The notes under the pieces were generated by a model. That model was not told the origin of the DNA. It searched no databases and saw nothing but the letters and a program-made list of their open reading frames with translations. From CAIVVT01 sp052145115 (GTDB lineage: Bacteria > Acidobacteriota > Terriglobia > Bryobacterales > Bryobacteraceae), in contig JBKQPG010000028.1 of assembly GCA_052145115.1 (NCBI GenBank), positions 62,001 to 126,000 of the forward strand: a stretch of DNA of 64,000 nucleotides, read 5' to 3'. Positions within the stretch are counted from its first letter, which is position 1, and every line of letters begins with the position of its first letter. Both the position numbers and the translations under genes were made by a program. Below are positions 25,907-34,021 of the stretch, piece by piece.

Positions 25907-26068
25907 CCCGGGATCGCGGCGCATCCTGCAGCGGCCTGAAATGGTGAGTTCAGCGCTGCCCGGCAACCGCTTATGAACCTTGCCCGCAGGCTGCTGAACG
26001 GCGGCTAAGCGGAGGGTTGGCGCAAGCCGCTCCGGCCTGCCATCCCGTGTCGTCGCACGACGCGCCGC

Positions 26069-26701
26069 TCACGGCAAATACACGATCCCGCGCTGAATCG
26101 CGGCCGTCGCGGCCTGCGTGCGATCATCCACTCCCAGCTTCACGAGGATGCTCTTCACGTGGTTCTTCACCGTGTGTTCGGCGATGTTCAGGACGTAGGC
26201 GATCTGCTTATTCGCCAGACCCTTGACGATCAGCTCAAGCACTTCCACCTCGCGCGCGCTTAAAATTGGGCCGGAGGAGTGCCCGGCCAGCGCCGCCGAG
26301 AGGACTTCAGGCAGGTACTTCTCCCCTTGCGCGACCGCGCGCACGGCCACCAGCAGCTCGTCGTGCAGCACGTCCTTGGTCAGGTAACCGGCGGCGCCCG
26401 CCTGCAGCGCCCGCCGGATGTCCTCATCGCCGCTGTAGGTGCTGATGCAGATCAACCGGGCGTGGGGAAATTCCGCCCGGATCGCGGTCAGGGCGGCGAT
26501 GCCGTCCAGTACCGGCATGCGCACATCGAGCAGCGCCACATCGGGCCGCAGGCTGCGGTACAGCGCCACCGCCTGCTGGCCATTGGCCGCCTCGGCCACC
26601 ACCGTCATGTCGGGCTGGGCGTTGAGGATCGTCGCAATGCCCACGCGGGCGATCAGATGATCCTCGGCCACCAGGATCCGCAACCGCTTCTCATCCTTCA
26701 C
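26069..26701 (-). CDS. NarL/LuxR-type response regulator
   Basis: 210 residues with a GTG start overlapping the histidine kinase stop by 4 bp (GTGA). Receiver domain at ~5-120: acidic pair in LVAEDHLIARVG, phospho-acceptor Asp in VALLDVRMPVLDG, switch Thr in LICISTYSGDE, Lys in GYLTKDV. LuxR-type helix-turn-helix at ~145-205 (LSAREVEVLELIVKGLANKQ, IAEHTVKNHVKSILVKLGV). Together with the propeller kinase it forms a two-component pair; its downstream position next to the RND operon suggests that the pump is a target, which is inference. Confidence 0.95.
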   Translation of the reverse strand: MKDEKRLRILVAEDHLIARVGIATILNAQPDMTVVAEAANGQQAVALYRSLRPDVALLDVRMPVLDGIAALTAIRAEFPHARLICISTYSGDEDIRRALQAGAAGYLTKDVLHDELLVAVRAVAQGEKYLPEVLSAALAGHSSGPILSAREVEVLELIVKGLANKQIAYVLNIAEHTVKNHVKSILVKLGVDDRTQAATAAIQRGIVYLP

Positions 26702-29700
26702 GCTTCCCTCGCCTCCGCCCCGGAACGCGCTTTCCCTTGGCCTCGAGCGGTCTCCGGAATCGAGACGCGCACTTCCACCAGCGTCCCCGCGCCGGGATGG
26801 CTCTCCAGGCGGAACACTCCGCCGCTGCGCTCGGCCCGCTCCTGCATGCCCAGAATCCCGAAATGCCCCGCCGCCGGGTCGAACGTATCCTGCGGATCGA
26901 ATCCCTGCCCGTCGTCGCGCACGCTCAGCGTCAGCTCGTCCGCGCCGTAGACCAGCCGCACCCACGCGTTACGGCCTTTGGAGTGACGGGCCGCGTTGTG
27001 CAGCGCCTCCTGTGCGATGCGCAGCAGATGCGACTCCACTTCATCCGGCAGCGGCGCCGGCGTGCCCTCCACCTCGACCCGCGCGTTGAGAGCCGAACCC
27101 GTCACCCACAGCGGCGCAGCCGAGGCCAGCGCCTCGTCCAGCGACTGGCCCTGCAGCACCGCCGCGCGCAGGTCCATCACCGACCGGCGCGCTTCCGTCA
27201 GGCTGTGCCGGACCATCTTCCGCGCCAGGTCCAGCTCGCGCCGGGCCTCGGCCGCATTCCCGCTCAACCGCAGGGCCACCGCGTCGAGCAGCGCCGAGAG
27301 CCCGACAAAGTCCTGCGCCAGCGTGTCGTGCAACTCGCGCGCCATGCGGGCGCGTTCGTCCAGCACCAGCCGAAAGCGCGCGCGCAGCGTCCTCAGCCGC
27401 AACTGCCAGGCGCCCCACACCAGCCCCAGTAGCGCCAGCGCGCAGGCCGCGGCAAACCACGCCGTCTGATAAAAATGCGGCAGAATCGTGAACTCGAAGA
27501 CTCTCTCGGCCACCGGGCCGCCGGCCTCGGCCTGCAGATGAAAACGGTAATGTCCCGGTCCCAGGTTGCTGTAGCCTGCCGTCCGCCGGGCGCCGGCGTC
27601 GACCCACTCCCGGTCGACGCGGTCCAGCCGGAATTGGTACCGCACCGCCTCCGGCGCGCGCAGGTAGATGCCGGCGAACCGGAAAATCAGCCGCCCATCG
27701 CCCGGCCCGAACCGCGCCTCCCCGGTGGAGGAAGCGGAACGATACGGAACCGGCCGGCCGTCGAACTCCGCCGGATGCACATGCAACAGGGGTGCGTGCC
27801 GCGGTGGCGCGGGCGAGGCCGGATTCAGCACTGCCAGCCCCTGCGCCGTGGGAAACCACAACCATCCGTCGGCGGTCACGGCGCCGCCGCCGCCGGACGG
27901 GTAGGAGGGGGCGCATTGAGCGCTGCGCAGGCCCTCGGAGACGCCGAAAAACTCGGCCTGCACGCGCTTCGACCGGCCTGCGGCGAACTCGTCCAGGCTG
28001 GACCGCGTGACCTTGCAGATGCCGCGCGTCGTGCTGAGCCACAAATCGCCCGCACGGTCCTCCAGGATGCCGGCGATATTGTCGCTGAGCAGTCCTTCGG
28101 GGATGCTGCAGCGGTGGAACCGGCCCTGGCGGAGCCACGCCAGTCCCGCGCCGGTCGTGCCGATCCACAACGTGCCGTCGCGGCCCGCGCGAACGATGCG
28201 CAACGGTTCCGCGGGCAGACCGTCCGCGAAAGTGTAGTGCTGCGTGTGGCCGTCGCGGATCTGCCACAGCCCCGAGCCCGTGCTGGCCGCCCACAGCGTC
28301 CCGTCGGGCATTTCGGTCAGCGAGATGACGTAGTCGTTGAGCGACGCGCCTCCGCCGGCGATCCGCACGCCGCGATCTCCTTCAATCCGGATGAGACCGC
28401 CCGGCGCGGCGGCCCACAACCGGCCGGCGCGGTCCTCCAGCGCGTCCACCACCAGCAGCCGGCGCAGCGGGTCGGGCACGTTCAGGGGACGGAAACGGCC
28501 GTCCTTTAATTCCACGGCTCCTTCCCGCGTGCTGATCAGCAGCGCGCCGCCGGCCCCGTCCCGGATGCTGAAAATCTCGTTGCTCGGCAGTCCGTTCTGC
28601 ACCGTGTAACGCAGATTCGGAGCCGGCCGGAAGCGGTACAGGCCGCGGTCGTGGAAGCCGATCCAGACGGCTCCGGCCCGGTCCTGGTGCACCACCGTCG
28701 GTTTGTCGCCGGGCAGCCCCTCGAGTCTGGAATAAAGCAGGAACCGGCCGTCACGGAAACAGTCCAGGCCGCTGTTCGTGCCCACCCACAGGTTGCCCTC
28801 GCGATCCTCGAACAGGCTGCGGACCCACTCCTGTTCAGCGCTCTCCTCCGTCCTGGCAGCCTGGAAACGGCCGTTTTCGAAACGCGCCAGGCCGCCGTTG
28901 GTCCCGGCCCACAACACGCCGTCCCGGTCGCGCAACAGGACGCGCACGAAGTCGTTCGGCAGACCATGCTGCGTGGTATAGCGCCGCACTCCGCCCCGCG
29001 CGGGGCCGGCCCGCAGCAGGCCGTTCGTCAGGCCCGCCCACAGCGTCCCGTCGGCATCGATCTGCAGCGCCACCGGCACGCCGCCGCGCAGCTCCTCGGC
29101 CGGCACCACAATGCGGATGCGCTGCCCATCCACCCGGAAGATCCCCTGAAAGCCGGCTACCCACAACGCGCCTTCGGGCCCGAACCGGACCACGCGCGCA
29201 TCGTGCCGCGCCCTGGCTGGCTCGAACTGCGCCTCATGCGCCCGTCCGCCTGACACTTCATAGACCGTGCCGCCGGCCACCACCCAGAGCTGGCCGCCCG
29301 CGGCGTCCGTTCCAGCGGCGATGGAGAGAATCGACGGATCCGCCAACCCTTCCGCGCGGCCCATCGTGCGCCAGACTCCGTCCTTGTACGACACCAGGCC
29401 GCCCGGTGTGCCGGCCCATAGCGTTCCGTCCCGGCCCACGGCCAGCGCCGTCAGAGAATCATTGGGCAGCGTCCCGTTGCGCCGGTTGAAGGGCCTGAAA
29501 TCGTAACCGTCGAAGCTCGCCAGGCCCTCCTCGGTTCCGATCCACAGGTAGCCGTCGGAAGTCTGCGCAATCGCCCGGACGGTATCCTGCGGCAGGCCGT
29601 CCTCCTGCGTCCACACGCGGTGAATGTATTGCGTGATGCGGCGCGCCGGATCCAGCGCCCGTCCGGCTGGCGCCAGGGCCAGCGCCAGAGCGACAGCGGC

Positions 29701-29727
29701 GGGTAGTCCTCGCAGCGCGGGGCGCAT
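26698..29727 (-). CDS. Sensor histidine kinase with periplasmic two-component-regulator propeller
   Basis: 1009 residues. Signal peptide (GLPAAVALALALAPAGRA), then roughly a dozen propeller blades with the repeated GxLWIGTxxGL pattern (TSDGYLWIGTEEGLASFDGY, RDGVLWAGTNGGLARFENG), a Y_Y_Y domain (~640-735), one membrane helix (AWFAAACALALLGLVWGAW), a HisKA_3 dimerisation domain with phospho-His in RMARELHDTLAQDFVG, and an ATPase domain with N box EALHNAARHSKG and G boxes DDGQGFDP, GHFGILGM, GAGTLVEV. In Bacteroidetes such sensors detect sugars; the ligand here is unknown. Confidence 0.95.
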   Translation of the reverse strand: MRPALRGLPAAVALALALAPAGRALDPARRITQYIHRVWTQEDGLPQDTVRAIAQTSDGYLWIGTEEGLASFDGYDFRPFNRRNGTLPNDSLTALAVGRDGTLWAGTPGGLVSYKDGVWRTMGRAEGLADPSILSIAAGTDAAGGQLWVVAGGTVYEVSGGRAHEAQFEPARARHDARVVRFGPEGALWVAGFQGIFRVDGQRIRIVVPAEELRGGVPVALQIDADGTLWAGLTNGLLRAGPARGGVRRYTTQHGLPNDFVRVLLRDRDGVLWAGTNGGLARFENGRFQAARTEESAEQEWVRSLFEDREGNLWVGTNSGLDCFRDGRFLLYSRLEGLPGDKPTVVHQDRAGAVWIGFHDRGLYRFRPAPNLRYTVQNGLPSNEIFSIRDGAGGALLISTREGAVELKDGRFRPLNVPDPLRRLLVVDALEDRAGRLWAAAPGGLIRIEGDRGVRIAGGGASLNDYVISLTEMPDGTLWAASTGSGLWQIRDGHTQHYTFADGLPAEPLRIVRAGRDGTLWIGTTGAGLAWLRQGRFHRCSIPEGLLSDNIAGILEDRAGDLWLSTTRGICKVTRSSLDEFAAGRSKRVQAEFFGVSEGLRSAQCAPSYPSGGGGAVTADGWLWFPTAQGLAVLNPASPAPPRHAPLLHVHPAEFDGRPVPYRSASSTGEARFGPGDGRLIFRFAGIYLRAPEAVRYQFRLDRVDREWVDAGARRTAGYSNLGPGHYRFHLQAEAGGPVAERVFEFTILPHFYQTAWFAAACALALLGLVWGAWQLRLRTLRARFRLVLDERARMARELHDTLAQDFVGLSALLDAVALRLSGNAAEARRELDLARKMVRHSLTEARRSVMDLRAAVLQGQSLDEALASAAPLWVTGSALNARVEVEGTPAPLPDEVESHLLRIAQEALHNAARHSKGRNAWVRLVYGADELTLSVRDDGQGFDPQDTFDPAAGHFGILGMQERAERSGGVFRLESHPGAGTLVEVRVSIPETARGQGKARSGAEAREA

Positions 29728-29788
29728 CCTCCTTGCAGTCTATCCGCGCCGGGGCCGGAGGGCCACACTCCCGTCGCGCGACGCGCGC

Positions 29789-30259
29789 TCAGCGGCCAGG
29801 CCGGGCCGTGAGGCGGAACTCAATCTTGTAGCCGAAGCGGATCGAGTTGTCCAGGTAGCGGATCCACGACGGCCGGAACTCGTACAGCCGGCTCCGCGCC
29901 TGAACCGCGCGAAATTCCACTTCCAAACGGAAACGGGCGCTGTAAGCCTCGGCAATCGAATTGCGCCGCGCCGGATCCCTCACCACGGATGCCGTGCCGC
30001 GCATCTGCACGCCGCGGATTTCGCGCCACTGCTCCGTCGGCGCACAGACCGTCACGGCCGCGGCGGAATTCAGCCGCAGATTGCGGCTGTGCAGGCTGCG
30101 CACGGAGGAATACCAATACAGTCGCAGGGCGTCGTTGCCGGAGCGGCCGGCCAGGTAGAAAACTGGCGCGACATGCGGGGCGCCGTCCGCGTCTGTCGTG
30201 GCCAGCGCCAGCGTGCCTTGCGCCTGCAAAAGCCGCGTCACCATCTCTCCAGGTTTCAT
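29789..30259 (-). CDS. Pyridoxamine-5'-phosphate-oxidase-fold flavin/F420-type protein
   Basis: 156 residues from the ATG at 30259; longer in-frame starts exist up to 30355 but would run through the AT-rich divergent promoter. Split-barrel fold: LLQAQGTLALATTDADGAPH, VAPVFYLAG, RLYWYSSVRSLHSRNLRLN and RGVQMRGTASVVRD, then a C-terminal RFRLEVEFRAVQARSRLYEF. Family members bind FMN, F420 or haem, and most are poorly characterised reductases. It is divergent from the GntR gene, sharing a 150-bp region, so could be under the same repressor. Confidence 0.75.
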   Translation of the reverse strand: MKPGEMVTRLLQAQGTLALATTDADGAPHVAPVFYLAGRSGNDALRLYWYSSVRSLHSRNLRLNSAAAVTVCAPTEQWREIRGVQMRGTASVVRDPARRNSIAEAYSARFRLEVEFRAVQARSRLYEFRPSWIRYLDNSIRFGYKIEFRLTARPGR

Positions 30260-30372
30260 TTCCACCACCCTGCCCGCAACGGATTCCCTTTCAGAATGTA
30301 ATACATACGACGGCAAGGCAGGGCCAATCAGGGCACGGAAGGCGTCGAATTTCAAAATTTACAATTTTTTGC

Positions 30373-30401
30373 TTGACCGTATTGATGATCTAGTGTACTA
30401 G
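30373..30401 (+). promoter_or_regulatory. Promoter of the GntR-SPFH operon, predicted leaderless
   Basis: -35 TTGACC (30373-30378), 17-bp spacer, -10 TACTAG (30396-30401). Only 8 bp separate the -10 from the ATG at 30410, so transcription should begin at or within 2 bases of the start codon, leaving no room for a ribosome binding site. Confidence 0.65.
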
Positions 30402-30409
30402 TTAACTAG
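30390..30409. promoter_or_regulatory. Overlapping palindromic operators at the gntR start
   Basis: CTAGTGTACTAG (30390-30401, arms CTAGT/ACTAG) overlaps the perfect palindrome CTAGTTAACTAG (30398-30409). They cover the -10 element and abut the ATG, a position where a bound repressor would block initiation. YtrA-type GntR proteins commonly bind such sites near their own promoter, so autorepression is likely. Confidence 0.6.
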
Positions 30410-30817
30410 ATGACCAAGCCAGACCAATTCGAGTTCAAGCTCGACCTGGCGAGCGGCGTTCCGGTCTACCGCCAGATCATTGACCAGGTTCTCTTGGCGG
30501 TGGCCGCCGGCACGCTCGTGGGCGGGGTCCAGTTGCCGACCGTGCGGCAGGTGGCGGTGGACCTGGCGATCAACCCCAACACGGTATTGCGCGCCTACCG
30601 CGAGCTCGAGCTGCGCGGGGTGATCACGACCCAGCAGGGGATCGGCACATTCGTGACGCGCAACAAGGTGGCAATGGACCAGGTGGAGCGCGAAGCGCGG
30701 CTGGACCGGCTGGCCGCGGACTGCGCCGCCCGCGCCGGCGCCGAGGGGTTCTCGGTGCCGGAGCTGATGGCGCGGCTGGGAGACTTATTGCCGTCCGAGG
30801 ACCAGAGGAGAGATTGA
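30410..30817 (+). CDS. GntR family regulator, YtrA subfamily
   Basis: 135 residues. Winged helix-turn-helix at ~10-80 (VPVYRQIIDQVLLAVAAGTL, LPTVRQVAVDLAINPNTVLR, AYRELELRGVITTQQGIGTF) followed only by a short helical tail (~85-135), the YtrA architecture with no large effector domain. These repressors usually control membrane transporter or envelope-stress genes. The gene ends 1 bp before the SPFH gene, with the AGAGGAGAG ribosome site of the latter inside its 3' end; co-transcription is certain on layout. Confidence 0.93.
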   Translation: MTKPDQFEFKLDLASGVPVYRQIIDQVLLAVAAGTLVGGVQLPTVRQVAVDLAINPNTVLRAYRELELRGVITTQQGIGTFVTRNKVAMDQVEREARLDRLAADCAARAGAEGFSVPELMARLGDLLPSEDQRRD

Positions 30818-30818
30818 T

Positions 30819-31751
30819 ATGCCTAGTATTACGGGTCTGACGAGCTTGCCGATCGCGCGGGTCACGCGCACGCAACTGGCGAGCCAAATCGGGATCACCG
30901 CTTTCGTCCTGTGCGTGGCCGCGGGCGGCGCGCTGACGGCGTGGCTGCAACAGCCGTGGCCGATGTACGTGTTCCTTCCCATCGGCTTCTACCTGCTGTT
31001 TGCGATCAAAGTGGCGTCGCAGTGGGAGAAGGCCGCGGTGCTGCGGCTGGGCGTGTATCGCGGGTTGCGGGGGCCGGGGATGTTCACGATCATTCCGATC
31101 ATCGACACGGTCAGCTCGTTCATCGACCAGCGCATCCGGGTGACGGAGGTCAAGGCGGAGTCGACGCTGACGCGGGACGCGGTGCCGGTGTTCGTGGACG
31201 CGATTGTGTTCTGGCTGGTGTGGAACGCGGAGAAATCGATTCTGGAGGTCCAGGATTTCTCGACGGCGATCCAACTGAGCGCGCAGACAGCCTTGCGGGA
31301 GTCGATCGGGCGGCACATGCTGACCGACATGGTGACCGACCGCGAGTCGCTGGGACGCGAGCTGCAGAAGATCCTGGACCTGAAGACCAACCCGTGGGGC
31401 GTGACGGTGCAATCGGTGGAGATCCGCGACGTGCAGATCCCGCAGGGCCTGGAGGACGCGATGTCGCGCGAGGCGCAGGCGCAGCGGGAACGGCACGCGC
31501 GCATCATTCTGGGAACGGCCGAGACCGAGATCAGCGAGAAGTTCGCGCAGGCCTCGCTGCAATACCAGGGCAACCCGATCGCGCTGCACCTGCGCGCGAT
31601 GAACATGCTCTATGAGGCCATCAAGGAGAAGGGCTCGATGGTGATTGTGCCCTCCACGGCGGTGGAGACGATGGGGCTGGGCGCCATGCTGGGCATGGCC
31701 AGCATCAAGAACACGTTGATGCCGCCGGAGCCGGAGCAGCCGCAGAAATAG
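30819..31751 (+). CDS. SPFH/Band 7 membrane protein, slipin-like
   Basis: 310 residues. Two adjacent N-terminal membrane helices (ITAFVLCVAAGGALTAWL and MYVFLPIGFYLLFAIKVA) then the Band 7 domain: KAAVLRLGVYRGLRGPGMF, IPIIDTVSSFIDQRIRV, RDAVPVFVDAIVFWLVWNAE. A coiled-coil stretch (SREAQAQRERHARIILGTAE) and a C-terminal hydrophobic patch with SMVIVPSTAVETMG complete the stomatin/slipin pattern. Slipins scaffold membrane microdomains and oligomerise in rings. No NfeD partner protease is adjacent, unlike many bacterial slipin operons. Regulated with gntR. Confidence 0.92.
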   Translation: MPSITGLTSLPIARVTRTQLASQIGITAFVLCVAAGGALTAWLQQPWPMYVFLPIGFYLLFAIKVASQWEKAAVLRLGVYRGLRGPGMFTIIPIIDTVSSFIDQRIRVTEVKAESTLTRDAVPVFVDAIVFWLVWNAEKSILEVQDFSTAIQLSAQTALRESIGRHMLTDMVTDRESLGRELQKILDLKTNPWGVTVQSVEIRDVQIPQGLEDAMSREAQAQRERHARIILGTAETEISEKFAQASLQYQGNPIALHLRAMNMLYEAIKEKGSMVIVPSTAVETMGLGAMLGMASIKNTLMPPEPEQPQK

Positions 31752-31752
31752 T

Positions 31753-31771
31753 CGCCGGCGCGTTGCCGGCG
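31753..31771. repeat. Stem-loop after the SPFH gene
   Basis: CGCCGGC (31753-31759) and GCCGGCG (31765-31771) form a perfect 7-bp GC stem with a 5-nt loop 1 bp after the SPFH stop. There is no T run, so it may stabilise the upstream mRNA or act as a partial attenuator within the operon. Confidence 0.45.
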
Positions 31772-31809
31772 ATCCCAGGGGACGCTCTTAACAAACAAGG
31801 AGCACGAAG

Positions 31810-32205
31810 ATGTTTGCCGCATGGGTGTGCAAAATCGTGATCGGCATGGCGTTGGCGCTGTTGGGCCAATGCCCCGGAACGGCAGCGATGAAGACGGCGG
31901 CCGAGCGCGTGGACAAGGTCACGGAAGTGCTGCGGACGTGCCCGGCCGGCTGGCTGGAACAGGAGTGCGACGCACTGCCGGGAAGGCTCGGCCAGGCGAT
32001 TGAGCGCCTGTGGCCGACGCGCGCGTGGAGGGAAAACCTAAGAGCCGGGCGGCAGCGGCTGGCAAGGTTGGCGAAGACGGCGGGGCATCTCAGGAGGGAA
32101 GTCGAATCCACCCTGATGACGCTGCAAGCCCGAGTCGAGGCCGCGTGGAACGAGCTCAGCATGGCCGCAACGGGAGAGAGTTGCGGTCGGGAGGCGGAGA
32201 TTTAG
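31810..32205 (+). CDS. Small secreted or membrane-anchored helical protein, unknown
   Basis: 131 residues; ribosome site AAGGAG (31798-31803) ahead of the ATG. A short hydrophobic N-terminus (MFAAWVCKIVIGMALALLG) could be a signal or anchor. The rest is predicted mostly helical with heptad-like spacing (AAERVDKVTEVLRTC, RLARLAKTAGHLRREVEST, LQARVEAAWNEL). Four cysteines outside the leader region fall at CPG, RTC, EQEC and ESC. I recognise no family. Its place between the SPFH and DUF3887-hydrolase genes suggests a role at the same membrane site. Confidence 0.65.
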   Translation: MFAAWVCKIVIGMALALLGQCPGTAAMKTAAERVDKVTEVLRTCPAGWLEQECDALPGRLGQAIERLWPTRAWRENLRAGRQRLARLAKTAGHLRREVESTLMTLQARVEAAWNELSMAATGESCGREAEI

Positions 32206-32301
32206 CCCGGATGTTGCACCACGATCGCAGCGTGCCGCGAGGCCGCGGCCGTGGGAGCGTATGTTCGAGAGAAGCAGGTCGGGATGATAAGGAGCAGAAC
32301 G

Positions 32302-33999
32302 ATGCCGAGAGGAGCAGGTCGAAGCGCGCTGGCCGTCGCGTTGATGGCGCTCGCGCAAGTAGTGGCGGCGCCGCAGGCCGTGAAGCCGCCCGAGGAGCGG
32401 GCGCGCGAGATCGTCGGCCTGCTGGTGGCCGAGAAATACGAAAGCCTGTATGAGATGTCCACGCCGGAGGTCCAGAAGGCCCTGCCGCTGGAAGCCTGGC
32501 GGACCAGGGTGGGGCCCAGCCTGAAGGCGCTGGGCAAGCTGCTGGAGACGGGGAAACCGGGCATCAGCAGAATGGGCGAATACACGGTGGTCGTCCTGCC
32601 GGCCAGGTTCGAGGCGGCGTGGATCGATTTCACGATCTCGGTGAACGATGCGGGGCAGATAGGCGGGTTGTACATGAAGCCGGGCCAGGCGCCGAACACG
32701 ACGACTGCGCCGACGGCGCCGCAGGCCGTGAAGCCGCCCGAGGAGCGGGCGCGCGAGATTGTCGGCCAGCTGGTGGCCGAGAAGTACGAAAGCCTGTATG
32801 AGATGTCCACGCCGGAAATGCAGAAGGCCTTGCCCCTCGAGGCCTGGCGGAGCAGGGTGGGTCCCAGCCTGAAAGCGCTGGGCAAGCTGCTGGAGACGGG
32901 CCAACCGAGCATCAGCAAAGCCGGCGCGTATACGGTGGTCGTCCTGCCGGCCAGGTTCGAGGCGGCGTGGATCGATTTCACGATCTCGCTAAACGATGCC
33001 GGGCAGATCGGCGGATTGTTCATGCGGCCGGCGCAGACGCCGCTCAGCGAGTGGCAGCGGCCCGCCTACAGCAAGCCGGAGACCTTCACCGAGCGCGAAG
33101 TGGCGGTCGGCGCGGGCGAATGGAAACTGCCCGGCACGCTGACCCTGCCCAAGGCGCAGAAGCCGGTGGCGGGCGTGGTGCTGGTGCACGGCTCGGGGCC
33201 GAACGATCGCGACGAGCAGATCCTCAAGAACCGGCCTTTCCGCGACCTGGCTGAGGGACTGGCGTCGCAGGGCATCGCCGTGCTGCGCTTCGACAAGCGC
33301 ACCAAGGTTTACGGACCGAAGATCGCCACCATGAGGGACCTGACCGTCCAAGAGGAGACGGTGGAAGACGCGGTGCTGGCGGCGGCCGCGCTGCGCAGCC
33401 AGCCGGAGATCGATCCGCGGCGCGTGTTCATCCTGGGGCACAGCCTGGGTGGATATGTGCTGCCGATGATTCTCCAGCAGGACCCCAAAGCGGCGGGCGG
33501 CATCGCCATGGCGGGCAGTACGCGTCCGCTGGAGGATCTGGTCCTGGAGCAGGTGGAGTACCTGGTGCCGATTCAGACGGCGGGGCAAACGGAGGACGTC
33601 AAGCAGGAAGGGCAGAAGCAACTGGAGCAGATCCGGCGGGATGTGGCGGCCATCAGGGCGTTGCAGCCGGGCCAGGAAGATGGACCGATGCTGTTCAATG
33701 CCTATCCGCACTACTGGCTGGCGCTGCGGGGCTACAATCCGCCGGCCGTGGCGGCCACGCTGCACATGCCGCTGCTGATCCTGCAAGGCGAACGCGACTA
33801 CCAGGTGTCGATGGTGGATTTCGCCAACTGGAAGGCGGCGCTGGGCGGGCGTAAGGATGTCACATTGAAGAGCTATCCGGCGCTGAACCACCTGTTCATG
33901 GAAGGCACGGGCAAGAGCACACCCTCCGAATACACGCAGGCCGGACATGTCGCGGCCGAACCGGTGAACGATATCGCGCGCTGGGTAGCCGCCCGCTAG
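32302..33999 (+). CDS. Secreted alpha/beta hydrolase with tandemly duplicated DUF3887 domains
   Basis: 565 residues. AAGGAG (32289-32294) is 7 bp before the chosen ATG; the signal peptide is RSALAVALMALAQVVAA. Residues 24-131 and 140-247 are near-identical copies of a DUF3887 domain (EKYESLYEMSTPE..QKALPL; 13 differences in 108 residues by hand count). Residues ~260-560 form an alpha/beta hydrolase: VLVHGSGPNDRDE oxyanion loop, nucleophile GHSLGG, and likely Asp/His in LQGERDYQV and YPALNHLFMEG. DUF3887 usually occurs once ahead of this hydrolase type; the duplication is recent. Role unknown, probably periplasmic. Confidence 0.88.
   Translation: MPRGAGRSALAVALMALAQVVAAPQAVKPPEERAREIVGLLVAEKYESLYEMSTPEVQKALPLEAWRTRVGPSLKALGKLLETGKPGISRMGEYTVVVLPARFEAAWIDFTISVNDAGQIGGLYMKPGQAPNTTTAPTAPQAVKPPEERAREIVGQLVAEKYESLYEMSTPEMQKALPLEAWRSRVGPSLKALGKLLETGQPSISKAGAYTVVVLPARFEAAWIDFTISLNDAGQIGGLFMRPAQTPLSEWQRPAYSKPETFTEREVAVGAGEWKLPGTLTLPKAQKPVAGVVLVHGSGPNDRDEQILKNRPFRDLAEGLASQGIAVLRFDKRTKVYGPKIATMRDLTVQEETVEDAVLAAAALRSQPEIDPRRVFILGHSLGGYVLPMILQQDPKAAGGIAMAGSTRPLEDLVLEQVEYLVPIQTAGQTEDVKQEGQKQLEQIRRDVAAIRALQPGQEDGPMLFNAYPHYWLALRGYNPPAVAATLHMPLLILQGERDYQVSMVDFANWKAALGGRKDVTLKSYPALNHLFMEGTGKSTPSEYTQAGHVAAEPVNDIARWVAAR
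32367..33039 (+). repeat. Tandem 348-bp coding duplication (DUF3887)
   Basis: DNA from about 32367-32691 recurs at 32715-33039 with an offset of exactly 348 bp (116 codons), including long identical runs such as GCCGTGAAGCCGCCCGAGGA. Both copies remain in frame. The near-identity at the nucleotide level indicates a recent duplication or ongoing gene conversion. Confidence 0.9.
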
Positions 34000-34021
34000 G
34001 GGGGCGAACCAGGCGCTAGGC

